A stretch of 64,000 nt of DNA from Chitinophaga sp. SYP-B3965 (GCF_009647655.1 NZ_WJFD01000001.1:1488001-1552000), one strand, 5' to 3'. Counted from the first letter of the stretch, positions 45,499 to 54,516 are shown. Translations and numbers: made by a program. Notes: a model not told the origin generated them from the letters alone.

Positions 45499-45506
45499 CA
45501 AATGTA
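45499..45506 (-). promoter_or_regulatory. -7 box of the aldolase gene
   Basis: On the minus strand TACATTTG matches TAnnTTTG, and its TTTG is part of the 19-nt block shared with the susC promoter. No clear -33 TTTG. Confidence 0.55.
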
Positions 45507-45609
45507 TGAAGTGGTTTTTAGAAATCCTAATTGTATAAAAGGAATCAGGAATTATGTAATAATGGCGCGGGTGTGGTGGTGTAATTTTACAGTACAAAAG
45601 ATATTTAAA

Positions 45610-45816
45610 ATGGAAACTGTACAATTTAAGACGAATATTAAGTGCTCAGGATGTATTGCTACTGTAACGCCTGCATTGAATGAACTGGTTGGAAAAGATA
45701 AGTGGGAGGTAGATTTGTTAAGTCCGGATAAGGTGTTGACGGTGCCTGCGGCTGTGGATGAAGAGGAGATTAGAAAGGCGTTGGAGAAAGTGGGGTATAA
45801 GGCGGAGGAGATTTAA
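45610..45816 (+). CDS. Small heavy-metal-associated (HMA) domain protein
   Basis: A 68-residue single-domain HMA protein with 'KTNIKCSGCIATV', where the two Cys of the CxxC motif bind soft metals. The longer open frame starting at 45397 would add an unrelated 71-residue N-terminus. The ATG at 45610 gives the expected length of Atx1/CopZ-like chaperones. It is far from copA (30 kb kai-nan region between) but probably works with it. A repeated 3' element follows its stop. Confidence 0.85.
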   Translation: METVQFKTNIKCSGCIATVTPALNELVGKDKWEVDLLSPDKVLTVPAAVDEEEIRKALEKVGYKAEEI

Positions 45817-45832
45817 GGCAGCAACCATGCCA

Positions 45833-45847
45833 CGCAGCAAAGGGCGG
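45833..45847 (+). repeat. Post-stop element, copy 2
   Basis: CGCAGCAAAGGGCGG, 16 nt after the stop codon of the HMA gene and followed by a T-rich run. It is identical to 6506-6520 (opposite strand), which is also placed after a stop codon. Confidence 0.55.
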
Positions 45848-45882
45848 AGGTTTTTATTTTTTTTTGAAGGGAACTGTTTATT

Positions 45883-45914
45883 AAAGGTTGTATCATATTT
45901 TTGATACAGCCTTT
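45883..45914 (+). terminator. Hairpin with T tract after the HMA gene
   Basis: Arms AAAGGTTGTATCA / TGATACAGCCTTT (one mismatch), followed by TTGTTTTT. It is a conventional terminator placed after the repeated element. Confidence 0.75.
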
Positions 45915-45979
45915 TGTTTTTAAAAAACGAACACCTCATGTACTAAAACCGGACATTCCCTACTATTATGAAAAGCATA

Positions 45980-45987
45980 TACCTTTG
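45980..45987 (+). promoter_or_regulatory. -7 box before the ABC permease gene
   Basis: TACCTTTG matches the TAnnTTTG consensus, 64 bp upstream of the ATG at 46051. No matching -33 element was seen. Confidence 0.5.
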
Positions 45988-46050
45988 ATTTATAAAGGAT
46001 AATGTTTCTGGCATTCTCTTGGTGCATGCTTGCTGACCAATTGCCACGCT

Positions 46051-48399
46051 ATGTTTAAAAACTACTTTCTCATCTCCTGGAGGAACATTATAAAAGATAA
46101 GATCTCTTCCACGATCAATATAGGCGGCCTGGCTGTCGGGCTGGCCATTACCATTGTACTTTTGTTGTGGATCAGGGATACCCTCACCTTTGATAAGTTC
46201 CATACACATCTTCCGCAACTCCACCAGGTAATGTACAACCACCAGATAGGTGGAGATATTGGTACATCAAGATCCGTAGCAGCACCATTAGCCCCCATAT
46301 TACGCGATGAAGTACCTGATATAAAGTACGCTGCCCGCACCAGTTATCCGGATCAGCAGATCATACATGCCGGTGAAAACAGTTTTTATGAAAGAGGTAT
46401 GTATGCAGATCCAGCTTTCTTTCAGATGCTGAGTTTCGATGCCATTGAAGGAAACCCCATCACCGCATTGCAAGATCCGGGATCCGTAGTGATCACGGAA
46501 AGAACAGCTAAAAAGCTCTTTGGTACAGCAAACGCACTGGGCAAGATACTGAAGCATAATAATATCCGCGATCTGAAAGTGGGCGCCGTGATCCGGGATG
46601 TTCCAGTGAAAAGCACTTTCAAGTTTGATGTGGTATTGCCCTTTAAAATATTTGAACAGGAAAACAGCGAATGGATCACCAGATGGGATCACCTGAGCAT
46701 TCAAACCTGGATAGAATTAATGCCTTCTTCCGATATCACCGTTGTTAATAATAAGATCCAGGAGACAGTTAAGCGACATGCTGAAGTAGATAAAACTACT
46801 TTCTTCGCCTATCCCCTGGCAGACCTGCACTTGTATGGCAGTTTCAGGAACGGTAAAGTAAGCGGCGGATTGATAGACGGTGTGAAGGTGATGTGTATTA
46901 TCGGGTTGTTCATCTTACTGATCGCCTGTGTGAATTTCATGAACCTTGCCACGGCACATTCAGAACGCCGTGCAAGAGAAGTTGGCGTACGTAAAGCTTT
47001 AGGCGCTTCCAGGAAAGTGCTCATCCTGCAATTCCTGGCAGAGGCATTGTCCATGACCTTCCTGGCGTTGCTATTAGCCCTGTTACTGGCCAGGCTGATA
47101 TTACCTGTTGTGAACAGCTGGCCGGATGTCAATATCAGCTTTGATGTTTTCAACTGGCCCATACTTGGTACTTTAACCGGCCTCACCATCCTCACAGGGC
47201 TTGTAGCCGGCAGTTATCCTGCTTTCTTTCTGAGCAGTTTTAAACCGGTGCGGGTATTAAAAGGTGTGGTAACGAATAGTAAAGGAGGCGCGCTTTTGCG
47301 CAAAGGACTGGTCACCTTTCAATTTGTGATCTCTATCTTCCTGATCATCTCCATCATTGTTATTTTCCAGCAACAGCAACATGTACAGAACCGGCCATTG
47401 GGTTATGATAAAGAGAACCTGATCATTATACCGGCAAGAGGCAATATGGTGGATAAGTTTCCGCTGTTCAGATCAGAAGTGCAGCAGATCCCTGGTGTGC
47501 AAAGCATTACAGGGGGCAGTAATAACATGATCAGATTTGGCGGTTCCACAGATGATATTAAATGGCCGGGAAAAACAGATGATCAGAATTTTCCCATGAC
47601 GGTTACATCCGTAGCATACAACTGGACCAAAACGGCCGGTTTAAAAATGGCGGCAGGCCGTGATTTTGATCCTGCTTACAGCACAGATACAACTGCCTGC
47701 CTGCTCAATCAAACTGCAGTAAGAAAGATGGGATTGAAAGAACCGGTGATCGGTACCAGGCTGGGGGACAAAACGGTGATAGGTGTGGTGGAGGATTTTG
47801 TGTTCAATAACCCGAACAGCCATCCAAATCCTATGATCATTTTCCTGGGTACGGGCGGCATGAATTATTTCTTTGTAAGATTAACGAATGACGAGAACTG
47901 GCGTAAAACAGTGAGCCTGGTAGAAAGCGCCGCTAAGAGAAGTAACCCCGAATATCCCTTTGAACTTAAGTTTATGAAAGAAGAATACGACCAGGAATAT
48001 CGTGGCCTTCGTGCAGCGGTACAACTTACTTTCGGCGTGGGTATGCTGGCCATCCTGATCTCCTGCCTCGGGCTTTTTGGGCTTTCCGCTTTCCTGGCAG
48101 AAAGACGCAGGAAAGAGATCGGCATCCGCAAAGTATTTGGCGCCAGCATCGGGAGGATCTGGTACTCTTTATCCAAAGACTTTGTAAAACCGGTATTGCT
48201 GGCTTTCGTACTGGCCTCCCCCCTGGCTGGTTTTGCCATGCAGCAATTACTGGCGGATGCGGATTATCATGTGGAATTATCCTGGTGGATGTTTACCTTA
48301 TCCGGACTGCTGGCCATTTCCATTGCAGTGATCACGGTGAGCTTCCAGGGCGTGAAGGCAGCATTGACAAACCCCATAAAATCGCTCAGGATCGAATAA
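46051..48399 (+). CDS. MacB/FtsX-family ABC transporter permease
   Basis: A 782-residue permease: first membrane helix near residue 20, a periplasmic MacB-type domain, then four clustered helices (about 280-430), a second periplasmic domain and the last three helices ('GMLAILISCLGLFGLSAFLAERRRKEIGIRKVFGAS'). The repeated 'RAREVGVRKALGAS' and 'RRKEIGIRKVFGAS' stretches mark the two FtsX modules. No ATPase gene is adjacent. Such orphan permeases are abundant in Bacteroidota, often linked to export of peptides or antibiotics. The start at 46051 (MFKNYF) is used in place of an upstream TTG. Confidence 0.88.
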   Translation: MFKNYFLISWRNIIKDKISSTINIGGLAVGLAITIVLLLWIRDTLTFDKFHTHLPQLHQVMYNHQIGGDIGTSRSVAAPLAPILRDEVPDIKYAARTSYPDQQIIHAGENSFYERGMYADPAFFQMLSFDAIEGNPITALQDPGSVVITERTAKKLFGTANALGKILKHNNIRDLKVGAVIRDVPVKSTFKFDVVLPFKIFEQENSEWITRWDHLSIQTWIELMPSSDITVVNNKIQETVKRHAEVDKTTFFAYPLADLHLYGSFRNGKVSGGLIDGVKVMCIIGLFILLIACVNFMNLATAHSERRAREVGVRKALGASRKVLILQFLAEALSMTFLALLLALLLARLILPVVNSWPDVNISFDVFNWPILGTLTGLTILTGLVAGSYPAFFLSSFKPVRVLKGVVTNSKGGALLRKGLVTFQFVISIFLIISIIVIFQQQQHVQNRPLGYDKENLIIIPARGNMVDKFPLFRSEVQQIPGVQSITGGSNNMIRFGGSTDDIKWPGKTDDQNFPMTVTSVAYNWTKTAGLKMAAGRDFDPAYSTDTTACLLNQTAVRKMGLKEPVIGTRLGDKTVIGVVEDFVFNNPNSHPNPMIIFLGTGGMNYFFVRLTNDENWRKTVSLVESAAKRSNPEYPFELKFMKEEYDQEYRGLRAAVQLTFGVGMLAILISCLGLFGLSAFLAERRRKEIGIRKVFGASIGRIWYSLSKDFVKPVLLAFVLASPLAGFAMQQLLADADYHVELSWWMFTLSGLLAISIAVITVSFQGVKAALTNPIKSLRIE

Positions 48400-48473
48400 A
48401 GAATGTCACATTTCCCCCTCTAAGTTGCCGCATTCGCACCCTCATAAAGTGGCGGATTGCCTGTAGTTTTGTC

Positions 48474-48481
48474 TTATACAA
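48474..48481 (+). promoter_or_regulatory. -7 box before the MFS pump gene
   Basis: TAGTTTTG matches TAnnTTTG, 14 bp upstream of the ATG at 48495. This supports a start at 48495, not at the upstream frame. No -33 element identified. Confidence 0.5.
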
Positions 48482-48494
48482 AAAGACCTGTAAT

Positions 48495-50030
48495 ATGGAA
48501 ACCAATGGCCTTGCCGGACGTAAAGAATGGATAGGGCTTGCTGTGATAGCATTGCCCTGCATCCTTTACTCCATGGACCTCACCGTATTGAACCTTGCTG
48601 TTCCTGCTTTGAGTGCAGACCTCAAACCCAGCAGTACGGAACTACTGTGGATCATGGACATCTATGGGTTCCTGGTTGCAGGATTGCTCATTACCATGGG
48701 CACATTGGGCGACCGCGTCGGGCGCAGGAAGTTATTACTGATCGGCGCCGCTGCATTTGGCGTTGCATCTATACTGGCTGCATTTGCCAACAGTGCAGGT
48801 ACCCTGATCGCTGCGCGTGCATTATTGGGTATTGCCGGCGCTACCCTCGCTCCTTCTACTTTATCACTCATCCGCAATATGTTCCATGATAACAGGCAGC
48901 GTACCATCGCTATTGGGATATGGATAGCCAGTTATTCTGCGGGTGGGGCCATCGGGCCACTCGTGGGTGGTTTTATGCTGGAGTTCTTCTGGTGGGGATC
49001 TGTATTTCTTATAGGCGTTCCCGTTATGATCCTCTTACTGATCCTGGGGCCTATGTTGCTCCCTGAATTCCGTGATCCTAATGCAGGACGGCTGGACCTT
49101 ATCAGCGCGTTTTTATCCCTGGCGGCTGTATTGACTATCATTTTTGGGTTGAAGAAAATAGCAGAAAGCGGTATAGACGGGTTGTCGTTGTTATCTATCG
49201 CCATTGGTATTCTGTTATCCATTGTTTTCATCCGCCGTCAGAAGACTTTAGCACATCCCATGATAGACCTGCATCTTTTTCACTCGAAGACTTTCAGTGC
49301 AGCGCTGAGCATTTATGGGCTGGGAGGTTTCTTTCTGTTCGGGTCTTTCTTCTTCACTTCGCAGTATCTGCAACTGGTGCTCGGATTATCTGCTATGCAG
49401 GCGGGGTTATGGTTGCTGCCTACCTTCTTTGGTTTTATAGTGGGGTCTCTTTTGGTGCCTGTGTTTGTGAAAAATACCAAACCTGCTTTTGTGATGGGTG
49501 TTGGATTAGCGGTGGGTGCTGTGGGTTTTTCGATATTGTCCATGGTAGGCATAGATAGCGGGTTGAATTTTCTGATCATTGGCGGAGTGATCTATTCCTT
49601 TGGACTGGCGCCGGTGTTCACGCTTACCACTGATCTGATAATTGGTGCTGCGCCTCCGGAGAAAGCTGGGATGGCTTCTGCTATTTCAGAAACGAGTGCG
49701 GAGTTTGGTGCGGCGATGGGGATTGCGATCCTTGGTAGTATCAGTACGGCTATTTACAGAACTTCTATCAGCAATAATATACCATCTGGTGTTCCGGCGG
49801 AAGTGGCGGATACCGCTAAAGATACATTAGGCGGTGCGGTGGCAGAAGCTGCAAAACTTTCGGGGGAATTAAGTGTTCCTTTAATGGATGCTGCGAAAGA
49901 AGCTTTTGTGAATGGGCTTCATTTTACGGCTATCCTTACAGCAGTGGCTATGGCATTGCTGGCGGTTCTTGCATTTAGTCAGCTGAAACAGGCGCCTGTT
50001 GCTGTGAGGGAAGTGGAGCCGGCTGGATAA
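48495..50030 (+). CDS. DHA2-type (EmrB/QacA) MFS drug exporter
   Basis: A 511-residue, 14-helix exporter. Motif A is 'GTLGDRVGRRKLL' and motif C-like 'GIAGATLAPSTLSLI', both typical of the DHA2 family of proton-driven multidrug pumps. The start METNGLAG at 48495 is chosen because the longer frame runs through the end of the ABC gene. No membrane-fusion partner is adjacent. A hairpin terminator follows at 50101. Confidence 0.9.
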   Translation: METNGLAGRKEWIGLAVIALPCILYSMDLTVLNLAVPALSADLKPSSTELLWIMDIYGFLVAGLLITMGTLGDRVGRRKLLLIGAAAFGVASILAAFANSAGTLIAARALLGIAGATLAPSTLSLIRNMFHDNRQRTIAIGIWIASYSAGGAIGPLVGGFMLEFFWWGSVFLIGVPVMILLLILGPMLLPEFRDPNAGRLDLISAFLSLAAVLTIIFGLKKIAESGIDGLSLLSIAIGILLSIVFIRRQKTLAHPMIDLHLFHSKTFSAALSIYGLGGFFLFGSFFFTSQYLQLVLGLSAMQAGLWLLPTFFGFIVGSLLVPVFVKNTKPAFVMGVGLAVGAVGFSILSMVGIDSGLNFLIIGGVIYSFGLAPVFTLTTDLIIGAAPPEKAGMASAISETSAEFGAAMGIAILGSISTAIYRTSISNNIPSGVPAEVADTAKDTLGGAVAEAAKLSGELSVPLMDAAKEAFVNGLHFTAILTAVAMALLAVLAFSQLKQAPVAVREVEPAG

Positions 50031-50052
50031 ACCTGTTACTTTGCCTGAAATA

Positions 50053-50506
50053 CTCAGGCTTATTCCTCACTATTCACGCTCATTCTTCATAAAATCTTTC
50101 CAATAAGCTCACCGCGGAGCGGCGAGCTTATTGTTTATTTTCTATTATACATTCTGTCTTTTAACATCATCATCTCTCTTCCCACTCCGCATAGAATCGT
50201 TCCAAAAAATCTTCCATAAAAGCGTGCCGCTCTGCGGCGAGCTTATTGTCTATTTCTATTATTCATTCTGTTTTTTAACATCATCATCTGCCCTCCCACT
50301 CCACGTAAAACCTTTCTAAAAATCCTCCATAAAAGCGTGCCGCCCTGCGGCGAGCTTATTGTCTATTTCTATTATTCATTCTGTTTTTTAACATCATCAT
50401 CTCCCCTCCCACTCCGCATAAAACCTATCCAAAAAATCCTCCATAAAAGCATGCCGCTCCGCGGCGAGCTGTTTCCCTGTTGCTGTATTCATTCGATCTT
50501 TTAACA
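50053..50506 (-). repeat. Tandem repeats of the 3' end of the HD hydrolase gene
   Basis: The last about 113 bp of the HD gene (50394-50506, from codons LLKDRMN to the stop) are followed downstream by two clear decayed copies (50281-50393 and 50167-50280, 113-114 bp each) and one more diverged copy (about 50053-50166). Each unit ends in the same TTAACA. Translated, the copies retain 'RHAFMEDF' before frameshifts or stops. Every unit contains the hairpin (G)CCGC-NNN-GCGG(C) with a different 3-nt loop. This accounts for the whole 366-bp stretch between 50031 and 50396. Confidence 0.85.
50101..50142 (+). terminator. Terminator after the MFS pump gene
   Basis: CAATAAGCTC / GAGCTTATTG (10-bp arms) enclose an inner CCGC/GCGG pair, followed by TTTATTTTCT. 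It overlaps the most diverged unit of the tail repeat, and resembles the inner hairpin of the other units extended by matching flanks. Confidence 0.7.
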
Positions 50507-51041
50507 ACAGTAACTTTTCATAAAAGTGATTGATGGTTGGTGCAGTGCTGGATTTATATTCTTCCCCTGTCATTTGCAATTGTGGTTTCACGTTAGGATC
50601 ATATAACGGGCGGTTCTTGAAACCTCCGTAATTGAATGCACGCGCAATACCAATAGCTCCTAATGCATCCAGTCTGTCCGCATCCTGCACAACGGCCAGT
50701 TCCGGAGAATAGAACTCCCGTGCATTGTTTCCGCCTTTAAAAGAAATGTGCCGGATAATGTTCTCTACATGTTTTATCGTGTCCGCCGGTATAGCTAAAG
50801 TTTGCATGAAAGCCACTGCTTTTGTGGGGCCTATTTCTTCATCTCCATCGTGGAATTTTGCATCTGCAATATCATGCAGTAAGGCGGCCAGCTCCACCAC
50901 CAGCAGGTCTGCTTTTTCTTTTTCGGCTATCAGCTTAGATCTCTGCCATACGCGATGAATATGCCACCAATCATGGCCACCCTCGGCCCCTTCCAGTTCT
51001 TTTTTTACAAATTGAACCGTTGCTTCTATAATATGCTCCAT
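50397..51041 (-). CDS. HD-domain phosphohydrolase
   Basis: A 214-residue HD-superfamily protein related to the YedJ group. Metal ligands are visible as 'HDWWHIHRVW', 'LLHDIADAKF' and 'VQDADRLDALGAIGIAR'. The substrate is probably a nucleotide or phosphorylated metabolite but cannot be fixed. The start at 51041 (MEHIIEA) matches other members; the longer frame adds ten residues lacking similarity. The C-terminal 37 codons are those that are repeated downstream. Confidence 0.9.
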   Translation of the reverse strand: MEHIIEATVQFVKKELEGAEGGHDWWHIHRVWQRSKLIAEKEKADLLVVELAALLHDIADAKFHDGDEEIGPTKAVAFMQTLAIPADTIKHVENIIRHISFKGGNNAREFYSPELAVVQDADRLDALGAIGIARAFNYGGFKNRPLYDPNVKPQLQMTGEEYKSSTAPTINHFYEKLLLLKDRMNTATGKQLAAERHAFMEDFLDRFYAEWEGR

Positions 51042-51063
51042 AACGTTAAAGCTACTAAAAAAG

Positions 51064-51101
51064 CACACTAATGTTACGCAAAATATGCATACATTAGTGT
51101 G
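51064..51101. repeat. Inverted repeat between divergent promoters
   Basis: Perfect 11-bp arms CACACTAATGT / ACATTAGTGTG around a 16-nt spacer lie between the divergent HD and surface-protein genes. The right arm contains a plus-strand -7-like box (TACATTAG). This placement fits an operator controlling one or both genes, although a structural role cannot be excluded. Confidence 0.55.
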
Positions 51102-51120
51102 TCCTTACGCCTGGCCTTTC

Positions 51121-53406
51121 ATGAAAAAGTATTTACTCTTTCTCCTCTTCTTTTTATCCTTCCAGCCTTCCTTCAGCCAGCAGAAACAATGGTATCAATG
51201 GTATTATGGCAAAGGTGTGGGACTGGATTTCCGTACTACTGGTCCTACTATGCTCACTACCAGCGCGTTGAACCAGATGGAAGGATCTGCCTCTGTTGCA
51301 GATGATAACGGAGAATTATTATTTTATACCGATGGCGTTACAGTGTATAATAAACTGCACCAGGTAATGGTGAATGGTACCGGCCTGAAAGGTCATGCAT
51401 CCAGTACACAATCTGCCCTGATAGTTCCCAAACCAGACGATAAAAATATCTATTACATTTTTACGGTGCCATGGGAAGGAGAAGTGAGTACCAGCGGTTT
51501 AACGTATTCAGAAGTGGATATACGACTGGATGGCGGTAATGGCGCTGTTACAGCTGTTAAAAATGTGCTGCTCACAACAAATTGTTATGAGAAGCTGGGC
51601 GCTGTAAAACATTGTAACAACCGGGATGTTTGGGTAACCACTTATCTGCAGACCAATAATACTTTTATCTCTTACCTCGTTACACCCGCCGGTATCAGTA
51701 CAATGCCGGTTGTAAGTGGAACAGGCATGCAGATGATGCCGCTGGATCAAACCGTAGGTTACCTCCGTTACGCCCCTAACGGGCGAAAGATGGCGGCTGC
51801 TTTCTATGAACTGGGTTTCCAGATCTTCGATTTCAATAACCAAACCGGTGAATTAACGAATCCGATCACTTTCTACTCCTGGGCCTTTCCGGCTAATTAT
51901 TTATCGCCATACGGCCTTGAATTCTCCCGTAACTGCCGCTCACTGTATGTGAGTTCTTCCAACTCCTGGGGCGGTGGCGGAGAAATGCTGAGCATGGACA
52001 TCACTAATTTTAACAGGAATGATATCGTTGCTTCTGTAAGGCAGGTATTGCCGTGGGATGATTACAGGGAAGTGTTCAGCCTGGCCCTTGCACCAGATAA
52101 CAGGATCTATGTTGCGGAAAAAATAACGGGCACTTACACCAGTGTGCTCACTGATCCTGATAACCGCGACAGGCCCGGTTACAGCGTTTATAATTTCCGT
52201 ACCGGCGGCACCACACTCGGCCTTCCGAATATCATTGCCGGCGATAACACGGATAATTCCGCCATCATCAACTTAGAACCTGTTTGCAATCAACTCAGTA
52301 CTGTGTATAGTTTTACCAGTCTGCTGCCGCCTGATTCTGTTCACTGGCATTTTGGCGATGGCAGCGATACCACCAGGGTACTCAGCGGCACACATCAATT
52401 CCCGGCAGAAGGGATGTACACCATCAGCCTTATCCGTTATTATCCCTGTCATACTGATACACTCTGGCAGGATCATGACATGCGGCTTCCGGTTGTACAT
52501 CTGGGTAATGATACAGCAGTGTGTGCAGGGAAACCGTTAACGCTTAAAGGAGATCTGGCAGGAACAGCCTATTACTGGAGCTCCGGGCAAACTACACCGG
52601 AACTGGCTGTTACACAATCCGGCTTATATTGGCTGGAAGTAACGTACGGCGTACTGAACTGCAAAACACGCGATCAAATTTATGTTGACTTTAAACCTTA
52701 CCCGGTATTAAAAGCATTGAGTGATACTTTTATCTGTGATAATATTCCCCTGCAGCTGGATGTAAGCATAGCACAACCCGGTGCATTGTATTACTGGCAA
52801 CAGGTGCAACAGAGCCCCGCTACCAGCATCAGCAATTCCGGCACCTACCATGTAAGGATCTCACTGAATGGTTGTGATACGGCAACCAGTTTCCGCGTGG
52901 AGCAGGATGCGTTGCCCCGTTTCTCACTGGGCGAAAACACGAAGTTGTGTTATAATGATAAATTACTGCTGGATCAATCGCAATACAATTACCCGCAATA
53001 TACCTGGCAGGATGGTTCCCATGCGCCGCAGTTCAGGGTTACGCAACCGGGAAAATACTATCTCGAAACCGCCAACCGCTGCGGCACCTATAGTGATACA
53101 CTGATCATTGAAGAAGCAGACTGTGAGCCGGAGTATGTTTTTCCTACTGCTTTTTCTCCTAATAAGGATGGTGTAAATGATCTTTTAAGACCCGTATTCC
53201 GTGGAGGTCCTACGGGTTACCTGCTGCAGGTCTTTTCCCGCTGGGGCAACCTGTTGTATCGGTCAACCAATCCCCAACAGGGATGGGACGGGCGGCTGAA
53301 TGGAACATTGATGCCTGCGGGCAGCTATGTATGGCATTTGCAGTACCGTACTTTAAAAACCAAGGAATTAAAGCAAAATATGGGGAGTGTGCTGCTCATC
53401 CATTAA
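51121..53406 (+). CDS. Surface protein with gliding-motility-type C-terminal domain
   Basis: A 761-residue exported protein with signal peptide KKYLLFLLFFLSFQPSFSQ. The N-terminal ~370 residues have a propeller-like WD-type pattern ('PDDKNIYYIFTVPWEG', 'YAPNGRKMAAAFY', 'LAPDNRIYVAEK'), followed by a PKD-like region ('VHWHFGDGSDTTRV') and other Ig-like segments. The C-terminal ~90 residues ('VFPTAFSPNKDGVNDLLRPVF' ... 'GWDGRLNG...AGSYVWHLQYR') are a CHU_C / type B T9SS sorting domain, so it is probably secreted by T9SS. Function unknown. Confidence 0.9.
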   Translation: MKKYLLFLLFFLSFQPSFSQQKQWYQWYYGKGVGLDFRTTGPTMLTTSALNQMEGSASVADDNGELLFYTDGVTVYNKLHQVMVNGTGLKGHASSTQSALIVPKPDDKNIYYIFTVPWEGEVSTSGLTYSEVDIRLDGGNGAVTAVKNVLLTTNCYEKLGAVKHCNNRDVWVTTYLQTNNTFISYLVTPAGISTMPVVSGTGMQMMPLDQTVGYLRYAPNGRKMAAAFYELGFQIFDFNNQTGELTNPITFYSWAFPANYLSPYGLEFSRNCRSLYVSSSNSWGGGGEMLSMDITNFNRNDIVASVRQVLPWDDYREVFSLALAPDNRIYVAEKITGTYTSVLTDPDNRDRPGYSVYNFRTGGTTLGLPNIIAGDNTDNSAIINLEPVCNQLSTVYSFTSLLPPDSVHWHFGDGSDTTRVLSGTHQFPAEGMYTISLIRYYPCHTDTLWQDHDMRLPVVHLGNDTAVCAGKPLTLKGDLAGTAYYWSSGQTTPELAVTQSGLYWLEVTYGVLNCKTRDQIYVDFKPYPVLKALSDTFICDNIPLQLDVSIAQPGALYYWQQVQQSPATSISNSGTYHVRISLNGCDTATSFRVEQDALPRFSLGENTKLCYNDKLLLDQSQYNYPQYTWQDGSHAPQFRVTQPGKYYLETANRCGTYSDTLIIEEADCEPEYVFPTAFSPNKDGVNDLLRPVFRGGPTGYLLQVFSRWGNLLYRSTNPQQGWDGRLNGTLMPAGSYVWHLQYRTLKTKELKQNMGSVLLIH

Positions 53407-53464
53407 ACCGCTTGCAAATGTTATAAAATGCATCTATCTTCATGAGATAAACACCCCTTTATTT

Positions 53465-54466
53465 ATGAGATCAATTACTTTGTTTTTAGCCCTTAGCTGT
53501 GTTATCATGGCTGTTTCCTGCCAAAAGAACAAGCAAAATCCACCAGCAGAACCTCCGGTTACCAATAAAACCACAAAGGTAAAGCTGAAGCTAACCGGTG
53601 ATATCCTGCTTACCGAGTCTCCCCTGTCCAATGGCAGAAAGATCGGAGATATTTTATCCGCAGCAAGGAGTAGTTTTGGCAACAACACTTTGTATGCTGT
53701 TGGCGTGCGCAGGCAGGATGGTACTGAGCCGCTCTTTACCGGACTATTCACTCATCCTGATTCCATCTACATTGACGTACCTTCGTCCGGACAATACAAT
53801 GTAAGTATCCACATCTATAAGAAAGGAACGGGTGGCGGTTTATACTATGACCTTTTGGATGGGTTCAAGTATTTTCCATTTCCTATAGGCACCGAACTGA
53901 AAAACAGGATGGATAGTGTTGTGAGGTTCCCATATCTGATGGATCAGGTAGCTTTTACAGATGTGGCCTCATTGGATTCAACCATTACCAGCTTACCATC
54001 CGTGATATATCCGGAGGTGGAATACTTCCAGGGAGATGTTGATTTTATAGGCTCTCCCTATCCGGCGCCTATTTACATTAGCATGATGAGAAGATCGTTT
54101 GGTATCCAGTTCAGAGCTACCAATTTTACAGAAGGAGAATTGTATGTTGAATTTTCACGCGGGCCAGACGCCCTGGGCGGTCCGGTATTGGCTGATCTCA
54201 GGCTAACGCCGGCTAATATCAATAGCGACTATCATATCCTGGGTTCAGATGATTTCAGAACTTCTGATAGCACTCAGCTTGTTAATGTAAAGCTGACCTT
54301 GCTAAGACCAGATGGCAGCCATTCGGTCATCATCACTAAAAACATCTATTTCAAAAGGAATGTGCTGACTAAATTGCAACTGACGTTCCCCGAATATAGC
54401 AGAGCGGGCATTGGCCTCATGATCGGTGAAACAGACTGGTCTGGTAATGAAACGATTAACCTCTAA
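53465..54466 (+). CDS. Lipoprotein, unknown
   Basis: A 333-residue protein with lipobox at Cys19 ('IMAVSC'), so anchored in a membrane. The rest is beta-rich with 'TKVKLKLTGDILLTESPL' and 'FGIQFRATNFTEGELYVEF', as in fimbrial or cell-wall anchor-like domains, but no family is sure. It begins 59 bp after the preceding surface protein on the same strand and may be expressed with it. A strong terminator follows. Confidence 0.75.
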   Translation: MRSITLFLALSCVIMAVSCQKNKQNPPAEPPVTNKTTKVKLKLTGDILLTESPLSNGRKIGDILSAARSSFGNNTLYAVGVRRQDGTEPLFTGLFTHPDSIYIDVPSSGQYNVSIHIYKKGTGGGLYYDLLDGFKYFPFPIGTELKNRMDSVVRFPYLMDQVAFTDVASLDSTITSLPSVIYPEVEYFQGDVDFIGSPYPAPIYISMMRRSFGIQFRATNFTEGELYVEFSRGPDALGGPVLADLRLTPANINSDYHILGSDDFRTSDSTQLVNVKLTLLRPDGSHSVIITKNIYFKRNVLTKLQLTFPEYSRAGIGLMIGETDWSGNETINL

Positions 54467-54487
54467 CATCGCATGAAAGACTTTTTA

Positions 54488-54516
54488 CCCTGCCGGCAAA
54501 ACCGGCAGGGTTTTTT
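54488..54516 (+). terminator. Terminator after the lipoprotein gene
   Basis: Perfect 9-bp arms CCCTGCCGG / CCGGCAGGG around CAAAA, followed by TTTTTT. Confidence 0.95.

Noticed and set aside
45397..45609. N-terminal extension of the HMA protein
   Set aside because: The added residues have no HMA similarity and cross the operator of the divergent aldolase gene. A single-domain start at 45610 gives the standard length.
48285..48494. Upstream extension of the MFS pump frame
   Set aside because: It overlaps the ABC permease 3' end. The ATG at 48495, with the -7 box TAGTTTTG 14 bp before it, and the expected exporter N-terminus support the shorter start.
50053..50506. The tail repeats as a separate gene or IS element
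   Set aside because: All units are partial copies of the HD gene's 3' end with frame-breaking changes, without terminal inverted repeats or transposase.
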